Positions 8,928 through 18,249 of a stretch of 64,000 nt of DNA are shown here, one piece after another. Every line of letters begins with the position of its first letter. Position 1 is the first letter of the stretch. The stretch lies in contig JAIEQJ010000043.1 of assembly GCA_019747815.1 (NCBI GenBank), positions 1 through 64,000 on the forward strand, given 5' to 3'. The notes under the pieces are model-generated. The model was not told where the DNA came from, made no database searches, and worked only from the letters and a program-made list of their open reading frames with translations. Made by a program: the position numbers and the translations under genes. The DNA is from Hyphomonadaceae bacterium (GTDB taxonomy: Bacteria; Pseudomonadota; Alphaproteobacteria; Rhizobiales; Hyphomicrobiaceae).

Positions 8928-9138
8928 GCTTTTGGTTTCTCCCAACCCGCCGGCGTTGATCGGCGCCATAGAGCCATACCCGCTCTGAACTCTCCCTCAA
9001 TGGTCGGTTCATTCGCCGTTCACACCGCTGGGTGGTGCGGCCGCTGGCGGTGGCCACTTGTGCTCGGACGCAATGCAGAGGGCCGGCGCTCGCAAAGAGG
9101 CCGGCCCCGTCGGCGCAGAAACTGAGAGCCGCGGTCCC

Positions 9139-9369
9139 TCAGAGGCAGCCGTGCCGCGCCAGGCAGCGGCGGAAGCGCCACCCGCCCCAGCGGCTGGCGC
9201 ACTCGCGACGCCAGGCATGGCAGCGGCCACGCCAATGCACAATTTCCACCAGCCTGGTCTCACCACCGGCCATGCCGGGGATGGGAGAGAAGGAGGCGGC
9301 CGACGACATCTGCGGGCCTGCGAAGGCGCCAAGCGCGATGAGGCCTGCGGCGAGCGTCATGGTCTTGAT
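9139..9369 (-). CDS. Small secreted Arg/Cys/Trp-rich protein
   Basis: A 76-residue exported protein. A signal peptide (MIKTMTLAAGLIALGAFAGPQMSSAA) precedes a short mature part rich in Arg, Cys, Trp and His (HWRGRCHAWRRECASRWGGW). GGAG 5 bases upstream supports the start. The mature tail resembles the next gene's in cysteine/histidine spacing (C-H, H-C pairs), so the two may be relatives. No family is recognised. Confidence 0.6.
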   Translation of the reverse strand: MKTMTLAAGLIALGAFAGPQMSSAASFSPIPGMAGGETRLVEIVHWRGRCHAWRRECASRWGGWRFRRCLARHGCL

Positions 9370-9587
9370 CATGGGGGCTCCATGGGTTTCGAGGTCGGTG
9401 GGTTTCGAGGTCCGCGCGATCCACCCCCAGTTCACCCCAGACCGCCTGAAGCGAGGCGCAACAGCTTGTTTATCCAGCGTTCATGTGCAGCACGCACAGG
9501 AAAGTTGCGCCGGCTCAGGCGGGCGCCCCGCGCCGGCACGACCTTCCGCCTTGACACCCCCGGCGAACACCAGCATCTGAACAAACC

Positions 9588-10667
9588 ATGACCGACGCCG
9601 ACCGCCTCGTCACCGGCGCCAAGCGCGAAGCGGACGACGCAGAGCCATCTCTGCGGCCCCAGTATCTGCGCGAGTTCATCGGCCAGGAGCAGGCGCGCTC
9701 CAACCTCAAGGTCTTCATCGAAGCTGCCAAATCGCGCGGCGATGCGCTGGACCACGTGCTGTTTGCCGGCCCGCCCGGTCTCGGCAAGACGACGCTGGCG
9801 CAGATCATGGCGCGGGAGCTGGGCGTGGGCTTCCGCTCGACCTCCGGCCCGGTCATTGCCAAGGCGGGCGACCTGGCCGCCCTGCTCACCAACCTGGAGG
9901 ACCGCGACGTCCTCTTCATCGATGAGATCCACCGCCTCAATCCGGCAGTGGAGGAGATCCTCTATCCTGCGATGGAGGACTATCAGCTCGATCTCATCAT
10001 CGGCGAAGGGCCGGCGGCGCGCTCCGTCAAGATCGATCTTGCGAAGTTCACGCTGATCGGCGCCACCACCCGCACGGGCCTGCTGACCACGCCGCTGCGC
10101 GACCGCTTCGGCATTCCGGTGCGGCTGAACTTCTATACCCATGCCGAGCTCACCACCATCGTCACGCGCGGCGCCGGTGTGCTGAACATGGCCATGAGCC
10201 CGGACGGTGCTGCGGAGATCGCGCGCCGCTCGCGGGGCACGCCCCGCATTGCCGGCCGCCTGCTGCGCCGGGTGCGCGATTTCGCAGCCGTCGAGGGCGC
10301 AAAGGTGGTCTCAGCCGAGGTGGCCGACCGCGCGCTCAAGCAGCTCGAGGTCGACAGCGAGGGCCTCGATGCGCTCGACCGGCGCTATCTCACCTGCATT
10401 GCCCGCAACTACGACGGCGGGCCGGTGGGGATCGAGACGCTCTCGGCCGCCCTGTCCGAGCCGCGCGATGCGCTGGAGGAGATCGTCGAGCCCTTCCTGC
10501 TGCAGCAGGGTTTCATCGGCCGCACGCCGCGGGGGCGGGTGCTGACGCTCAGGGCCTACAAGCATCTGGGCCTCACAGGGCCCGCCCGGTCCGCGGCACC
10601 CCAGATTGGCCTCTTTGACGAAGCCGACGGTGGGTCCGCCACCGGCGGCAAGGCAGAGACAGGGTGA
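9588..10667 (+). CDS. ruvB: Holliday junction helicase subunit RuvB
   Basis: AAA+ motor of 359 residues that drives Holliday-junction branch migration with RuvA. Walker [11 protein letters not shown] (near residue 61), Walker [13 protein letters not shown], sensor GATTRTG and the C-terminal winged-helix segment [10 protein letters not shown] are all intact. The start at 9588 is the only sensible ATG, although its ribosome site is weak. Its usual partners ruvC and ruvA are not directly upstream as they are in many relatives; two small secreted protein genes are there instead. Confidence 0.97.
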   Translation: MTDADRLVTGAKREADDAEPSLRPQYLREFIGQEQARSNLKVFIEAAKSRGDALDHVLFAGPPGLGKTTLAQIMARELGVGFRSTSGPVIAKAGDLAALLTNLEDRDVLFIDEIHRLNPAVEEILYPAMEDYQLDLIIGEGPAARSVKIDLAKFTLIGATTRTGLLTTPLRDRFGIPVRLNFYTHAELTTIVTRGAGVLNMAMSPDGAAEIARRSRGTPRIAGRLLRRVRDFAAVEGAKVVSAEVADRALKQLEVDSEGLDALDRRYLTCIARNYDGGPVGIETLSAALSEPRDALEEIVEPFLLQQGFIGRTPRGRVLTLRAYKHLGLTGPARSAAPQIGLFDEADGGSATGGKAETG

Positions 10668-10872
10668 CGGGATGGATTTTGATGGCGCTTTAGCCACAGT
10701 CTAAGGACGGGGTTGCCGCCCCAACTTCTCCATGCTTTGCCTTCAGACAGGCGCGTCCGATGCATCGGCAGGCCGGTGCCGCTCAAGGGAAGGCGGTCTC
10801 CAGCACGCCGAACGGCGCGCAGTCTTACCGACTTGGTTGCCGGGCAGCGCGTTTTCCGGGAGGCGTGCGCGA

Positions 10873-11850
10873 ATGGCGAACGAAGGGGCCTTGGGCCGTG
10901 CAGAGGGCTCGGGACGTGCAGGGGGCAGGTCGCAGTTGAAGAAGATCTCTCGCCGCAGGTTCCTCAAGACCATCGGCTTTTCCAGCGCGGGGGTGGTCGG
11001 CCTCACGGGCTACGGGCTGGCGGTGGAGCCCGGCTACCGTCTCAATGTCACGCGCTACAACCTCAGTCCGCACAACTGGACGCCGGGCCTCAATCTGAGC
11101 ATCGGGGTCATTGCGGATGTGCATGCCGGCGGCCCGCTGATGCCCGCCGAGCGCATTCGCGCCATCGCCGAGCGCACCAATGCGCTCAAGCCCGACATCA
11201 TCGTGCTGCTGGGCGATTTTGCGGCCAGCCACAAGTTCAAGACCCGCTCCGTCGCGCCCGAGGAGTGGGCCGATGCGCTCAGCATTCTCAGGGCCCCGCT
11301 CGGCGTGCATGCCATTCTCGGCAATCATGACTGGTGGGACGATCTGCATGCGCAGCGCGCCGGTGAGGGCCCGGTGCACGGCCGGCGCGTTCTGGAAGCC
11401 GTCGGCATCCCCGTGTACGAGAACGATGTGGTGCGTCTCGACAAGAGCGGCCATCCGTTCTGGCTGGCGGGCCTCGGCGACCAGCTTGCGTTCGTCACCG
11501 GCCGCCGCAAGCGCGCCTTCCGCAGGTTCGAGGGCGTCGACGATCTGCCGGGCACGCTCGCCAAGGTGACCGATGACGCCCCGGTCGTGCTCTTGGCGCA
11601 TGAGCCGGATATCTTCACCCAGGTGCCGGATCGCGTATCGCTCACGCTGTCGGGGCACACGCACGGCGGGCAGGTGCGCCTGTTCGGCTATTCGCCCAGA
11701 GTGCCGTCGCGTTTTGGCAATCGCTTTGCCTACGGCCACATTATCGAAGGCAACCGCAACCTGATCGTCTCGGGCGGGCTTGGCTGCTCGATCCTGCCCG
11801 TGCGCATCGGCGTTCCGCCGGAGATCGTCATGGTCCATGTCTCCGCCTGA
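10873..11850 (+). CDS. TAT-exported metallophosphoesterase
   Basis: Calcineurin-like phosphoesterase, 325 residues. The start at 10873 has GGGAGG 9 bases upstream. Residues about 28-34 contain the twin-arginine motif RRRFLKT followed by a hydrophobic stretch, so it is probably exported folded or membrane-anchored. Metal-ligand motifs are in order: VIADVHAG, LLGDFAA, LGNHDWWDD, LAHEPD and SGHTHGG. It resembles YkuE/YaeI-type phosphodiesterases; the substrate may be a phospholipid head group or UDP-diacylglucosamine-like lipid (inferred). The 3' end overlaps ybgC by 14 bases. Confidence 0.88.
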   Translation: MANEGALGRAEGSGRAGGRSQLKKISRRRFLKTIGFSSAGVVGLTGYGLAVEPGYRLNVTRYNLSPHNWTPGLNLSIGVIADVHAGGPLMPAERIRAIAERTNALKPDIIVLLGDFAASHKFKTRSVAPEEWADALSILRAPLGVHAILGNHDWWDDLHAQRAGEGPVHGRRVLEAVGIPVYENDVVRLDKSGHPFWLAGLGDQLAFVTGRRKRAFRRFEGVDDLPGTLAKVTDDAPVVLLAHEPDIFTQVPDRVSLTLSGHTHGGQVRLFGYSPRVPSRFGNRFAYGHIIEGNRNLIVSGGLGCSILPVRIGVPPEIVMVHVSA

Positions 11851-12322
11851 CGCATCCCATCCCGCCGACTGGCCCGATCTTGCCGGCCGCGTTGCCGTGG
11901 ACGAGCGGGGACGGCGTCACGTTCTGCCCATCCGCGTCTATTTCGAGGACACCGACTTTTCCGGCCTTGTCTATCACGGCAGCTACATCCGCTGGTGCGA
12001 GCGCGGCCGCTCGGATTTCCTGCGCCTGATCGGCAACGATCACCGCGCCCTGATCGACGGCTCGGGCGGCCGCGAGCCGGCGGCCTTCGTCGTGCGCCGG
12101 ATGGCGATCGAGTTTCTGAAGCCCGCCCGCATCGACGAGATTTTGGAGGTGACGACGCGCGTCAAGGACACGACGGCGGCGACCCTCGTGCTGGATCAGC
12201 GCATTGCGCGCGACGGCGTCGAGCTCTTTACCGCCGAGGTCATGGTTGTGCTCATCTCGCGCTCCGGCAAGCCGCAGCGTCTGTCGCGTGCGCTGCGCGA
12301 GGCTTTGCAGGACGGCACCTGA
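11837..12322 (+). CDS. ybgC: Acyl-CoA thioesterase YbgC (Tol-Pal associated)
   Basis: Hot-dog fold thioesterase, 161 residues, first gene of the conserved Tol-Pal locus. The active-site motif FEDTDFSGLVYHGSY (about residues 35-49) with the catalytic Asp in DTD is intact, followed by WCERGR. The start ATG lies inside the end of the phosphoesterase gene (14-base overlap), indicating translational coupling. In other bacteria YbgC hydrolyses short-chain or phospholipid-related acyl-CoAs at the membrane. Confidence 0.9.
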   Translation: MSPPDASHPADWPDLAGRVAVDERGRRHVLPIRVYFEDTDFSGLVYHGSYIRWCERGRSDFLRLIGNDHRALIDGSGGREPAAFVVRRMAIEFLKPARIDEILEVTTRVKDTTAATLVLDQRIARDGVELFTAEVMVVLISRSGKPQRLSRALREALQDGT

Positions 12323-12342
12323 CACGCATACTGGAGCAGTTT

Positions 12343-12442
12343 GTCATCCCGGAAGTCGCGCAGCGACTATCCGGGACCCAGAGGTTGCGCATTGCATCGC
12401 CCCTGGGTCCTGGCTCTCCGTGATCGCTCCGGCCGGGATGAC
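12343..12442. repeat. REP-like element, GTCATCCCGG family, copy 1
   Basis: Begins GTCATCCCGG and ends CCGGGATGAC. An inner pair GGGACCCAGAG...CCCTGGGTCC allows a cruciform or long hairpin. It lies between ybgC and the PaaI-like thioesterase. Related copies are at 18160, 23204, 28768, 30692 and 34340. Confidence 0.8.
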
Positions 12443-12468
12443 AGGTGTGCATTGCAAAGGAGACGCCG

Positions 12469-12882
12469 ATGTCGATGGCCGCCGACATTCAAAAACGCAT
12501 CCAGCCGCTGTTCCCCGGCGCCATGGGCATCGAGATCAGGGAGGCGACGCCGGACAAGGTCGTGGCGACCATGCTGGTGCGCCCGGATCTGTGCACGACG
12601 GGCGGCGTGTGCCACGGCGGCGCATTCATGGCCTTCGCCGACACCATCGGCGCCATCGGCACCGTCGTGAACCTTCCGCCCAATGCCCGCACCACCACGA
12701 TCGAGTCCAAGACCAATTTCCTGGGGGCCGCGCCGGTCAATACGCGCATCACGGCCGAATCGGTCCCGCTGCACCGGGGCAAGTCCACGCAAGTCTGGCA
12801 GACCACCATCAAATCGGAGGCCGGCAAGCTGTGTGCGATCGTCACCCAGACGCAGATGGTGCTGCCGGCGTCCCCCGCCTGA
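12469..12882 (+). CDS. PaaI-family hot-dog thioesterase
   Basis: Cytosolic thioesterase of 137 residues. The start at 12469 is supported by AAAGGAGA just upstream. Conserved hot-dog features include TTGGVCHGGAFMAFADTIGA (residues about 42-61) with the HGG turn and the catalytic Asp on the following helix. It probably hydrolyses aryl- or acyl-CoA. It is inserted between ybgC and tolQ, separated from ybgC by a REP-like element, so it may not be part of the Tol-Pal machinery. Confidence 0.85.
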   Translation: MSMAADIQKRIQPLFPGAMGIEIREATPDKVVATMLVRPDLCTTGGVCHGGAFMAFADTIGAIGTVVNLPPNARTTTIESKTNFLGAAPVNTRITAESVPLHRGKSTQVWQTTIKSEAGKLCAIVTQTQMVLPASPA

Positions 12883-13111
12883 GGCCGGCTCCGGCGCCCG
12901 TCGGGCGCTGCGCCGCGCCTTCCACAGAAAGCCCAAGTCTAGCCACATTACGCGGCAGTATGGCCCTGGTCCGGAGGGCCGGAAACGGGTACGCAATTGA
13001 CATCGGGCCGAGGCGCCGGTTGCCAGGGGCGGCGGCCGGTCTTTTCGTGCTGCCCCGCCACCCTGAGGCGCGCACCGGCGCTGCAACCGGCAAGGATACG
13101 GACATTGAACG

Positions 13112-13810
13112 ATGCTTGAAAAGTTGGCGCCCGCCACGACCGGCGGCTTTTCCTTCCTGGAGATGTTTCTCACGGCGCATCCGGTCGTCAAATTCGTCAT
13201 GATCGGACTGCTTCTGGCCTCGGTCTGGGCCTGGGCGATCATCATCGAGAAGCTGTTCGCGTTCAGGCGCGCGCGGCGCGAGGCGGACCGCTTCGAGCAG
13301 ATGTTCTGGTCGGGCCAGTCCCTCGACGAGCTCTACACCGGCCTGTCGCATGGGCGCACCCTGGCCATGGCCTCCCTGTTCGTCGCGGCCATGCGCGAGT
13401 GGAAGCGCTCGGTGGAAGGCAACATCCGCGCCATGGGCGGCATCCAGATGCGGGTCGAGAAGGTGATGGATGTCACCATCAGCCGCGAGATGGAGCAGCT
13501 CGACCGGCGGCTCTTGTTCCTGGCCACCGTCGGCTCGATCGCCCCCTTCGTCGGCCTGTTCGGCACGGTGTGGGGCATCATGACGAGCTTCCAGGCGATC
13601 GCGATCTCCAAGAACACCAACCTGGCGGTCGTCGCGCCCGGCATTGCCGAAGCGCTGTTTGCCACCGCGCTCGGCCTGCTGGCCGCCATACCGGCGGTGG
13701 TGTTCTACAACAAGTTCGCGGCCGATTCCTCGCGCCTGTCGCAGCGGCTGGAGACCTTTGCCGACGAGTTCTCGGCGATCGTCTCCCGCCAGATCGACGT
13801 TCGAACCTGA
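13112..13810 (+). CDS. tolQ: Tol-Pal motor protein TolQ
   Basis: Inner-membrane proton-channel subunit, 232 residues, MotA/TolQ/ExbB family. TM1 is near residues 25-47, a cytosolic loop follows, and TM2-TM3 (around residues 135-160 and 175-197) contain the conserved TVGSIAPFVGLFGTVWGIM. With TolR it uses the proton motive force to energise TolA during outer-membrane constriction at division. TolR begins 12 bases downstream. Confidence 0.97.
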   Translation: MLEKLAPATTGGFSFLEMFLTAHPVVKFVMIGLLLASVWAWAIIIEKLFAFRRARREADRFEQMFWSGQSLDELYTGLSHGRTLAMASLFVAAMREWKRSVEGNIRAMGGIQMRVEKVMDVTISREMEQLDRRLLFLATVGSIAPFVGLFGTVWGIMTSFQAIAISKNTNLAVVAPGIAEALFATALGLLAAIPAVVFYNKFAADSSRLSQRLETFADEFSAIVSRQIDVRT

Positions 13811-13822
13811 CGGGAGCCGACG

Positions 13823-14266
13823 ATGGGCGTCAGTCTGAACACGGGCAGGCCGGGCGGCGGCCGGCGCAGCCGGGCACGCCGGCATAGCCCCATGCACGAG
13901 ATCAACGTCACGCCGTTCGTGGACGTGATGCTGGTGCTGCTCATCATCTTCATGGTCTCGGCGCCGCTGCTCACCGTCGGCGTGCCGCTCGAGCTGCCGG
14001 AGACCAAGGGGCAGCAGCTCCAGTCCAACAAGGAGCCGCTGACCATCAGCGTTCAGCGTGACGGCAAGGTCTATATCCAGGAGACGCAGGTTGCGCTCGA
14101 GGAGATCGCCGCCCGGCTCAAGGCGATCGCCAAGGGCGGCTACGATGAGCCGATTTTCGTGCGTGGTGACAAGGGCATCGATTACGGCACGGTCATGCGG
14201 GTGATGGGCCGGATCAAGCAGGGCGGCTTCAGCAAGGTGTCGCTGGTCACCGAGGCGGAGGGCTGA
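13823..14266 (+). CDS. tolR: Tol-Pal motor protein TolR
   Basis: ExbD/TolR family, 147 residues: basic N-terminus, HEINVTPFVDVMLVLLIIFMVSAP transmembrane segment (about residues 28-52) with the essential Asp in FVDVMLVLL, then a periplasmic domain. Works with TolQ to transmit proton flow to TolA. Encoded in one operon with tolQ (12-base gap) and tolA (15-base gap). Confidence 0.97.
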   Translation: MGVSLNTGRPGGGRRSRARRHSPMHEINVTPFVDVMLVLLIIFMVSAPLLTVGVPLELPETKGQQLQSNKEPLTISVQRDGKVYIQETQVALEEIAARLKAIAKGGYDEPIFVRGDKGIDYGTVMRVMGRIKQGGFSKVSLVTEAEG

Positions 14267-14281
14267 GGTAGGGGAGGCCCA

Positions 14282-15433
14282 GTGCAGTTCGGGCTGGTCA
14301 TCTCCGTTATTCTCCACGCGGCGATCCTGGGGTGGGCGTTGATCACCATCCAGGCGCAGCGCGAGCTTGGCATGGCCGAGCCCGAGCCCATCATCACGGA
14401 GCTGATCTCGGAGAGCGAGCTCACCAAGCTCAAGAAGGGTGTGCGCTCGGCCAAGCAGCTCGAGGCCATGGCCAAGGAAACGCCCAAGGCCGATATCGCC
14501 AAGAAGGAGACGGCCAAGCCCAAGCCGGTGCCCGCCGCGCCCGCCCCGCCGCCGCCCGAGCCGCCGGCGCCCAAGACCGATCCGATCGCTGAGAAGCTGG
14601 CCGCCGCCCAGCCGCCTCCGGTCGAGGAGAAGAAGAAGATCGAGGAGCAGCTCAAGACCGAGCAACTCAAGGCCGAGCAGAGGAAGGCGGACGAGCAGCG
14701 CCGTGCGGCCGAGGAGCAGCTCGCGCTCGAGGGGCTGCGCAAGGCCGAGGAGCAGCGCAAAGCCGAGGAGGAACGCAAAGCCGAAGAGCAGCGCAAAGCC
14801 GACGAGCAGCGCCGTGCGGAGGAGCAGCGGCAGGCCGAGGAAAAGAAGCGGCAGGACGAGGAGCAGCAGCGCAAGCTGGCCGAGCAGAAGAAGAAGGCCG
14901 ACGAGGAGAAGAAGCGCAAGGAAGCCGCGCTGAAGAAGAAGCGCGAGGAGGAGAAGAAGCGCAAGGACGCCGAGGCCAGGCAGAAGCAGTTCGACGCGGA
15001 GAAGATCGCGGCCCTGCTCAACAAGGTGCCCAACAGCGCCGCGCCGACACCGTCGTCGGAGCCGACGGAGAATACCAAGGCGAAAGGGCCCGCGCTCGGC
15101 GCGCCCGAAGGCCGCGACAAGCAAATCTCGGCCAGCGAGAGCGCGATGCTGAAGGGCAGGATTAGCTCCCGCCTCAAAGGCTGCTGGCGCCTGCCCTCGG
15201 GCGGCGGCGGCAGCGACACGCCGGTCGTGACGCTGCGCTGGCGCCTGAAGCTGGACGGCAGTCTGGATGGCGATCCGCAGGTCGAGCAGCCGCGCGGCGA
15301 TGCCCTGTTCCGCATTGCGGCCGAGGCGGCGATGCGCGCTGTGAGGGAATGCTCTCCTTTTGACCTGCCGCCGGAAAAATACAGCAGCTGGAAGACGATC
15401 ACGTGGGACTTCGATCCCAGCCAGATGATGTGA
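14282..15433 (+). CDS. tolA: Tol-Pal system protein TolA
   Basis: Inner-membrane-anchored periplasmic linker, 383 residues, beginning at a GTG preceded by GGGGAGG. An N-terminal TM (residues 2-20) precedes a Pro-rich segment (residues about 80-105). A very long Lys/Glu/Gln/Ala-rich helical region follows (about 115-245, repeats of KAEEQRKAEEE type). The C-terminal globular TonB-like domain carries CWRLPSG and the closing ECSPFDLPPEKYSSW. It bridges TolQR to TolB-Pal at the outer membrane. Confidence 0.93.
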   Translation: MQFGLVISVILHAAILGWALITIQAQRELGMAEPEPIITELISESELTKLKKGVRSAKQLEAMAKETPKADIAKKETAKPKPVPAAPAPPPPEPPAPKTDPIAEKLAAAQPPPVEEKKKIEEQLKTEQLKAEQRKADEQRRAAEEQLALEGLRKAEEQRKAEEERKAEEQRKADEQRRAEEQRQAEEKKRQDEEQQRKLAEQKKKADEEKKRKEAALKKKREEEKKRKDAEARQKQFDAEKIAALLNKVPNSAAPTPSSEPTENTKAKGPALGAPEGRDKQISASESAMLKGRISSRLKGCWRLPSGGGGSDTPVVTLRWRLKLDGSLDGDPQVEQPRGDALFRIAAEAAMRAVRECSPFDLPPEKYSSWKTITWDFDPSQMM

Positions 15434-15507
15434 TGGATCTGTTCTCTCCCGATGCGTCTTTGGCGTGAGGAGAGAGGACGCAACGGAATGATGTGAGGGC
15501 GAAAACC

Positions 15508-16902
15508 ATGGCACCCCGTCAACGGACAGATCTCGACTGGCTTCAGGGCCCAAACCTCGACCGGCGCAGGGCGGCGCTGGGCCTTGGTGCCATCGCGCTT
15601 GTGCCGCTGGCCGCGCTTGGATTGTCTGCTCCGGCTTCCGCCCAGCGCTCCGCCGATTCGGAGGGCGGCCTGCGCGGCACCCAGCGCGAAGGCACGATCG
15701 CGCCCATCCCGATCGCCATCCCCGAGTTCTTCGGCGAGGACCGCCGCTTCGCCGCCGAGGTGACAGGCGTGGTGACCGCCGACCTGGAGCGGTCCGGCCT
15801 GTTCCGGCCGCTTGATCCCGCCTCCTTCATCGACCGCGTGCGCGACCTCAACGCGGCGCCGCGCTTCCAGGACTGGCGCGTCGTCGGTGCGCAGGCGCTG
15901 GTGGTGGGGCGCGTCGGCCGCGCCCCCGACGGGCGCTTCTTCGCGGAGTTCCGGCTCTACGACGTGCTGTCCCAGCGCGAGCTGGTGGGCAAGCGGTTTG
16001 CAGCCGACGGCAACGATTGGCGGCGCCTCGCCCACCGCGTCGCCGACCAGGCCTACGAGCGCCTGACCGGCGAGCGGGGCTATTTCGACACCCAGGTCGC
16101 CTTCATCGACGAGACGGGCCCCAAGGACAGGCGCCGCAAGCGCCTCGCCATCATGGACCAGGACGGCGCCAATGTCCGCCTGCTGAGCCAGGGCGGCGAA
16201 TTGGTGCTGACGCCGCGCTTCAGCCCCACCGCGCAGGAGATCACCTACCTGCAGTACGCGAGCGAGCAGCCGCGGGTGTTCCTCATGAACATGGACACCG
16301 GCCAGCGCGAGATGGTGGGCAATTTTCCCGGCATGACGTTTGCGCCCCGCTTCTCCCCCGATGGCCAGCGCCTGGTGATGAGCATCGGCGAGGGCGGGGC
16401 CAGCTCGCTGGTCGAGATGGACCTGCGCTCGCGCCAGAGCCGGCGCCTGACCAATACCGGCGCCATCGATACCGGCCCCTGCTACAGCCCGGACGGGCGG
16501 CGCATCGTGTTCGAATCGGACCGCGACGGGGCCCAGCAGCTCCATGTCATGAACGCCGACGGCTCGGGGGCGAAGAGGGTCAGCTACGGCGATGGGCGCT
16601 ACGCCACGCCGGTGTGGTCGCCGCGCGGCGACCTCATCGCCTTCACCAAGCAGATGAGCGGCAGCTTCCTCATCGGCGTGATGCGGCCGGATGGGTCGGG
16701 CGAGCGCATCCTCACCGAGGGGTATCACAACGAAGGCCCGACCTGGTCGCCCAACGGCCGGGTGATTCTGTTCTTCCGCGAAAGCCAGGGCGCCAGCGGC
16801 GGTCCGAGGCTCTTTTCGATCGACCTGACGGGCTACAACGAGCGCCCGGTGCAGACCCCCTCCTTCGGGTCGGATCCGGCCTGGGGGCCGTTGCGGAGCT
16901 GA
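15508..16902 (+). CDS. tolB: Periplasmic Tol-Pal protein TolB
   Basis: Periplasmic beta-propeller, 464 residues from the ATG at 15508 (GTG at 15493 is the alternative). The N-terminus carries [13 protein letters not shown], twin-arginine-like, before the ASAQ cleavage site. A TolB N-domain follows, and then propeller repeats ending in FSPDG/YSPDG/WSPNG motifs ([32 protein letters not shown]). It binds Pal and the TolA C-domain. Confidence 0.95.
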   Translation: MAPRQRTDLDWLQGPNLDRRRAALGLGAIALVPLAALGLSAPASAQRSADSEGGLRGTQREGTIAPIPIAIPEFFGEDRRFAAEVTGVVTADLERSGLFRPLDPASFIDRVRDLNAAPRFQDWRVVGAQALVVGRVGRAPDGRFFAEFRLYDVLSQRELVGKRFAADGNDWRRLAHRVADQAYERLTGERGYFDTQVAFIDETGPKDRRRKRLAIMDQDGANVRLLSQGGELVLTPRFSPTAQEITYLQYASEQPRVFLMNMDTGQREMVGNFPGMTFAPRFSPDGQRLVMSIGEGGASSLVEMDLRSRQSRRLTNTGAIDTGPCYSPDGRRIVFESDRDGAQQLHVMNADGSGAKRVSYGDGRYATPVWSPRGDLIAFTKQMSGSFLIGVMRPDGSGERILTEGYHNEGPTWSPNGRVILFFRESQGASGGPRLFSIDLTGYNERPVQTPSFGSDPAWGPLRS

Positions 16903-17151
16903 ACGCCGCTTTACCGCGTTTTAACCGGTCTGGTGTGTCCTTGCCCGAGAGCGAGGCCCGGTTGCATCGGGGGGCCTGCACGCAGCCTCTGTACAGCGTT
17001 CCGGCTTGCCGATGCGCACCAATGGGAAGTGGCATTTCCGCACCAACCGACGTGCAAAACCCTCAGGTCAGCAGCTGCGTCCTTGATCTGAGCGTTACAC
17101 ATCGGTAGCCACATGGGTGCGATTGCCGAACACGTGTCAGGAGAGAAGACT

Positions 17152-17283
17152 ATGAAGGTCAAGAACGTGATCGTTATCTCGGCGCTGGTCGCCGCTGTTG
17201 CTTTGGCTGCGTGCCGCCGCGAAGTCGTCCATGAGCCGATGAAGCTCGGCGCCGACGTGCAGGCTGAGACCGTAGCGCGCTAA
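17152..17283 (+). CDS. 43-residue lipoprotein between tolB and pal
   Basis: A very short gene with a strong ribosome site (AGGAGAG, 5 bases before ATG). The 43-residue product has a lipoprotein signal (MKVKNVIVISALVAAVALAAC) with lipobox LAAC, leaving a mature peptide of about 23 residues after the lipidated Cys. No homologous family is named here. Its position inside the Tol-Pal locus suggests an envelope role. A GC-rich hairpin follows at 17320-17339. Confidence 0.75.
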   Translation: MKVKNVIVISALVAAVALAACRREVVHEPMKLGADVQAETVAR

Positions 17284-17319
17284 GTTTAGGGCAGCGGTTC
17301 GGCCCATCTGTGATGCTTC

Positions 17320-17339
17320 CCCAGCCCGCGAGGGCTGGG
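17320..17339 (+). terminator. Hairpin after small lipoprotein gene
   Basis: Perfect 8-bp stem CCCAGCCC/GGGCTGGG with a GCGA tetraloop, followed only by TTCGTC, so the U-tract is poor. It is a candidate attenuator or weak terminator separating tolB and the lipoprotein from pal. The rest of the gap from 17284 to 17621 shows no further gene. Confidence 0.5.
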
Positions 17340-17621
17340 TTCGTCCCGAGGGGTCATCGCTGCGACTGAATCCGGGCCGTATTGCCGGCAGCTTTGTTGC
17401 CGCGATGCGGCCCTGATCTTTTGTGAATATCTTCATTCCTTCTGTGCATTGTGGGGAAAACTCGGACATGGCGGGTTGCCCCGACGCGCCGAACCAGCGT
17501 TTCAACGTCGTTGGTCATATTTTGGCGCGAAGTGTCGGCTAAGAGGCCTGTCGAGCAGCGAATCCTCGAACGCATATGCGGTGCGCCGTCAGGGAGAAGG
17601 CGTGCCCAAGGGGGACTGAGC

Positions 17622-18131
17622 ATGGAGCTTTCGACGTGGCGCAAGAGGATCGCAGGTCTGTGCACGGCCTTGGCCGTCGGGCTTGCGGTGGCGGCCTGTG
17701 CCAACAACCCCAGGCCTGAAGACCTGGCGGCCAACAAGCACGGCGCGGCGCCCCCCGGCTCGCCGCGGGATTTCGCCGTCAACGCGGGCGATCTCGTCTA
17801 TTTCTCGACCGACAGCGTGGATCTGTCGCCCGAGGCCCAGCAGACCGTGGCGAATCAGGCGCGCTGGCTGAAGCAGTATTCCCAGTACACCATCACCATC
17901 GAGGGCCACGCCGACGAGCGCGGAACGCGCGAGTACAACATTGCGCTCGGGGCCAAGCGGGCGCAGGCCGTGCGCAATTTCCTCGCCCAGAATGGAATCA
18001 ATGCCGCGCGCATCCGCACCGTCTCGTACGGCAAGGAGCGCCCCGTGGCGGTCTGCAACGATATTTCCTGCTGGTCCCAGAATCGGCGCGCCCAAACGGT
18101 GCTCAACAGCCGCCACGAGGCCCGCTCCTAG
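17622..18131 (+). CDS. pal: Peptidoglycan-associated lipoprotein Pal
   Basis: Outer-membrane lipoprotein, 169 residues from ATG 17622 (GGGGGA upstream). The signal ends in lipobox VAAC (Cys about residue 27). The C-terminal OmpA-like domain has the peptidoglycan-binding core ITIEGHADERGTREYNIALG with the diaminopimelate-binding Asp and Arg. The C-terminus retains the CND...CW cysteine pair. It anchors the outer membrane to the wall and binds TolB. The stop TAG is part of a CTAG tetranucleotide not occupied by the repeat element described below. Confidence 0.97.
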   Translation: MELSTWRKRIAGLCTALAVGLAVAACANNPRPEDLAANKHGAAPPGSPRDFAVNAGDLVYFSTDSVDLSPEAQQTVANQARWLKQYSQYTITIEGHADERGTREYNIALGAKRAQAVRNFLAQNGINAARIRTVSYGKERPVAVCNDISCWSQNRRAQTVLNSRHEARS

Positions 18132-18159
18132 GGGTGTGGCTCATACGGCGACGACCCAT

Positions 18160-18249
18160 GTCATCCCGGCGCTTGTCGCCGGGATCCATCTCTCGGTTTG
18201 CGCCGACCCTCGTCGAGGGCTGGATGCCGGGGACAAGCCCCGGCATGAC
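18160..18249. repeat. REP-like element, GTCATCCCGG family, copy 2
   Basis: Begins GTCATCCCGGCG and closes CCCCGGCATGAC, a shorter variant of the family. It fills part of the 437-bp gap between pal and cpoB. The remainder of that gap (18250-18568) shows no supported gene or RNA. Confidence 0.7.

Noticed and set aside
13003-13111. TTGACA at 12997 as a tolQ promoter
   Set aside because: No acceptable -10 hexamer at 16-18 bases spacing.
14182-16728. Minus-strand open frames of more than 800 codons opposite tolA and tolB
   Set aside because: They mirror the tolA/tolB codons, are Leu/Arg/His-rich without motifs, and cross several real genes.
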